Source: Pectobacterium parmentieri (GTDB lineage: Bacteria > Pseudomonadota > Gammaproteobacteria > Enterobacterales > Enterobacteriaceae). Taken from it: a stretch of 64,000 nucleotides of DNA. The number at the start of each line of letters is the position of its first letter. Position 1 is the first letter of the stretch. A model generated the notes under the pieces. It worked only from the letters and a program-made list of their open reading frames with translations. It was not told the DNA's origin and searched no databases. The position numbers and the translations under genes were made by a program. This document shows positions 63,133-64,000 of the stretch, piece by piece. Location of the stretch: positions 3,472,001 through 3,536,000 of the forward strand of contig NZ_CP015749.1 in assembly GCF_001742145.1 (NCBI RefSeq), given 5' to 3'.

Positions 63133-63475
63133 GCATTCACACCAGTGAGAAGAGAAACGAGCCTGATTATAAAGAAGGTGATACCAAAGCTACTTTGTCA
63201 TTGGTCAATGGGCAGGTGTTCAGAGAGGTGAAAAGTAAAGTGGTTGCGACCTTACATTGACCGCTTCAGCACCCGACGGCTACCGGAGGATTTATTAGGG
63301 AATAATCCGATACAACAGCGTTGATAAGCTTGAGTAAACAACGGCGTATTGGACTGACTTTTCTCAAATTTCAGGGGTTGCCAAATAAGATTAATCTTAT
63401 TAACATCCTTTATATAAGCTATATTGGCTTTCATTCTCAATCATATCAATCTACGTCGATAGCGTTGCTGCCTAA
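63133..63475. other. Intergenic region upstream of roxA and the terminal partial gene
   Basis: 343 bases between divergent genes. A 62-codon minus frame at 63252-63440 is low-complexity and lacks a ribosome-binding site, so it is not called. Promoters for both genes must lie here, but no operator is evident. Confidence 0.5.
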
Positions 63476-64000
63476 ATGATAAGAATAACAAGGACTGTTG
63501 AACCATCATCGAACTTGCAATGGCAGCTCACCTGCTATCCCGCAATGCTTTCCGCCGTTGAGCCACATTTATCCCTGTCCCACAGAAATATCTTTGCACA
63601 ACCCATGCAGGCAAATGATGGTGCAATCGAATGGTATAGCGAGCTCAATGGTCAGCCTATACGGTTGACGGACCTGCCCACATCGGAAAGGATGCGAGCA
63701 GAAGCGCTGCTAACGCAGAAACAGCACATAATCAGTGAGTTAAAGAATAAATTAGCGCAAGACCGTCGTGTATCCGAAGATGTGCTGCGGATGCTGACTC
63801 TTGCCAGCCAACAGCCTGCCGATTCAAGCATTTGGGTGATTGGTGACCAGCCTGTAATTACGGAACTGTCTCCCCCTCCGATAATCGCGGTAGCCCCCGT
63901 CATCGCGCCTCGACGCATCTGGTGGCCGTGGCTATTGTTGCTGTTATTGCTGGCTGTTCTGGCTCTATTCCTATTACGCGGTTGTCTGCCTGTGGCACCA
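63476..64000 (+). CDS. Proline-rich single-pass membrane protein, partial at window end
   Basis: At least 175 codons from ATG 63476, running off the window. The reading is MIRITRTVEPSSNLQWQLTC, AIEWYSELNGQPIRLTDLPT, a coiled segment (LTQKQHIISELKNKLAQDRR) and SIWVIGDQPVITELSPPP. RIWWPWLLLLLLLAVLALFL at about 148-168 is a transmembrane helix followed by RGCLPVAP. The aromatic/Leu helix after a Pro-rich linker is typical of envelope-anchored virulence-associated proteins, but I cannot assign a family. The start is uncertain because no good ribosome-binding site is visible. Confidence 0.6.
   Translation, partial: MIRITRTVEPSSNLQWQLTCYPAMLSAVEPHLSLSHRNIFAQPMQANDGAIEWYSELNGQPIRLTDLPTSERMRAEALLTQKQHIISELKNKLAQDRRVSEDVLRMLTLASQQPADSSIWVIGDQPVITELSPPPIIAVAPVIAPRRIWWPWLLLLLLLAVLALFLLRGCLPVAP

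Noticed and set aside
63252..63440. 62-codon minus-strand ORF upstream of roxA
   Set aside because: Low-complexity translation, no ribosome-binding site and no protein-like features.

Overview
The window reads as the chromosome of a soft-rot enterobacterium, most likely Pectobacterium or a close relative. The evidence is many proteins close to Escherichia coli orthologues (CurA, YqhA, RhaT/R/S/B/A/D/M, YagU, MgtA, RtcB/RtcR, AspA, RoxA, YefM-YoeB), 127-bp ERIC elements, and a decayed Hcp-PAAR-Rhs locus of the type VI secretion kind. The genus is inferred from gene order and protein character, not from a database search.

Bases 1-15.4 kb are an accessory island. It starts with the broken 3' end of an unidentified gene and three tandem paralogous small membrane proteins, followed by an IS3-family element (1978-3185) with a 4-bp target duplication. 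Then come an N-terminally truncated hcp, an intact PAAR gene and a collapsed rhs core. After these lie eight successive displaced Rhs C-terminal tips, each starting with the same GC-rich core/anchor sequence (ending GWVDPLGL or a variant) and running into an AT-rich toxin domain. Each tip is followed by an AT-rich putative immunity gene, seven of them overlapping the toxin stop by 1 to 4 bases. Several tips are frameshifted. Remnants of an antisense SymE-like gene and copies of one terminator hairpin lie between cassettes.

Bases 15.5-26.2 kb hold curA, yqhA, an ERIC repeat, rhaT, a DUF4265 gene flanked by two related helical-repeat fragments, yagU, and a four-gene peptide/nickel-type ABC importer. 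A YefM-YoeB toxin-antitoxin pair follows.

Bases 26.8-32.9 kb are the L-rhamnose locus: rhaR and rhaS leftward, rhaBAD and rhaM rightward, with two CRP-like sites between the arms. With rhaT about 9 kb away, the genes cover uptake, anomer interconversion, isomerisation, phosphorylation and aldol cleavage, which fits growth on plant rhamnogalacturonan sugar.

Bases 33.3-41.5 kb hold two chemoreceptors on either side of mgtA, and a DUF1615 lipoprotein. mgtA is preceded by a proline-rich 15-codon leader ORF and a C/T-rich stretch resembling a Rho loading site. Bases 41.7-47.7 kb hold an HNH nuclease, a HEAT-repeat protein and an RNA-repair operon (RlaP-type nucleotidyltransferase and rtcB) with a sigma-54 promoter, opposite its activator rtcR.

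Bases 47.8-50.5 kb are a patchwork of small modules: a RelE/ParE-like toxin-antitoxin pair, an antitoxin-like HTH gene behind nested palindromes, a long RNA hairpin before a 113-residue orphan, and a hairpin-rich non-coding stretch. From 50.5 kb come a LysR regulator, aspA, an ABC exporter, an ERIC copy interrupted by a 70-bp element, and a TolC-HlyD-ABC2-ABC2 operon with no ATPase gene. A secreted lipase-like hydrolase, roxA and the start of a proline-rich membrane protein end the window. No rRNA or tRNA genes and no CRISPR array were seen.
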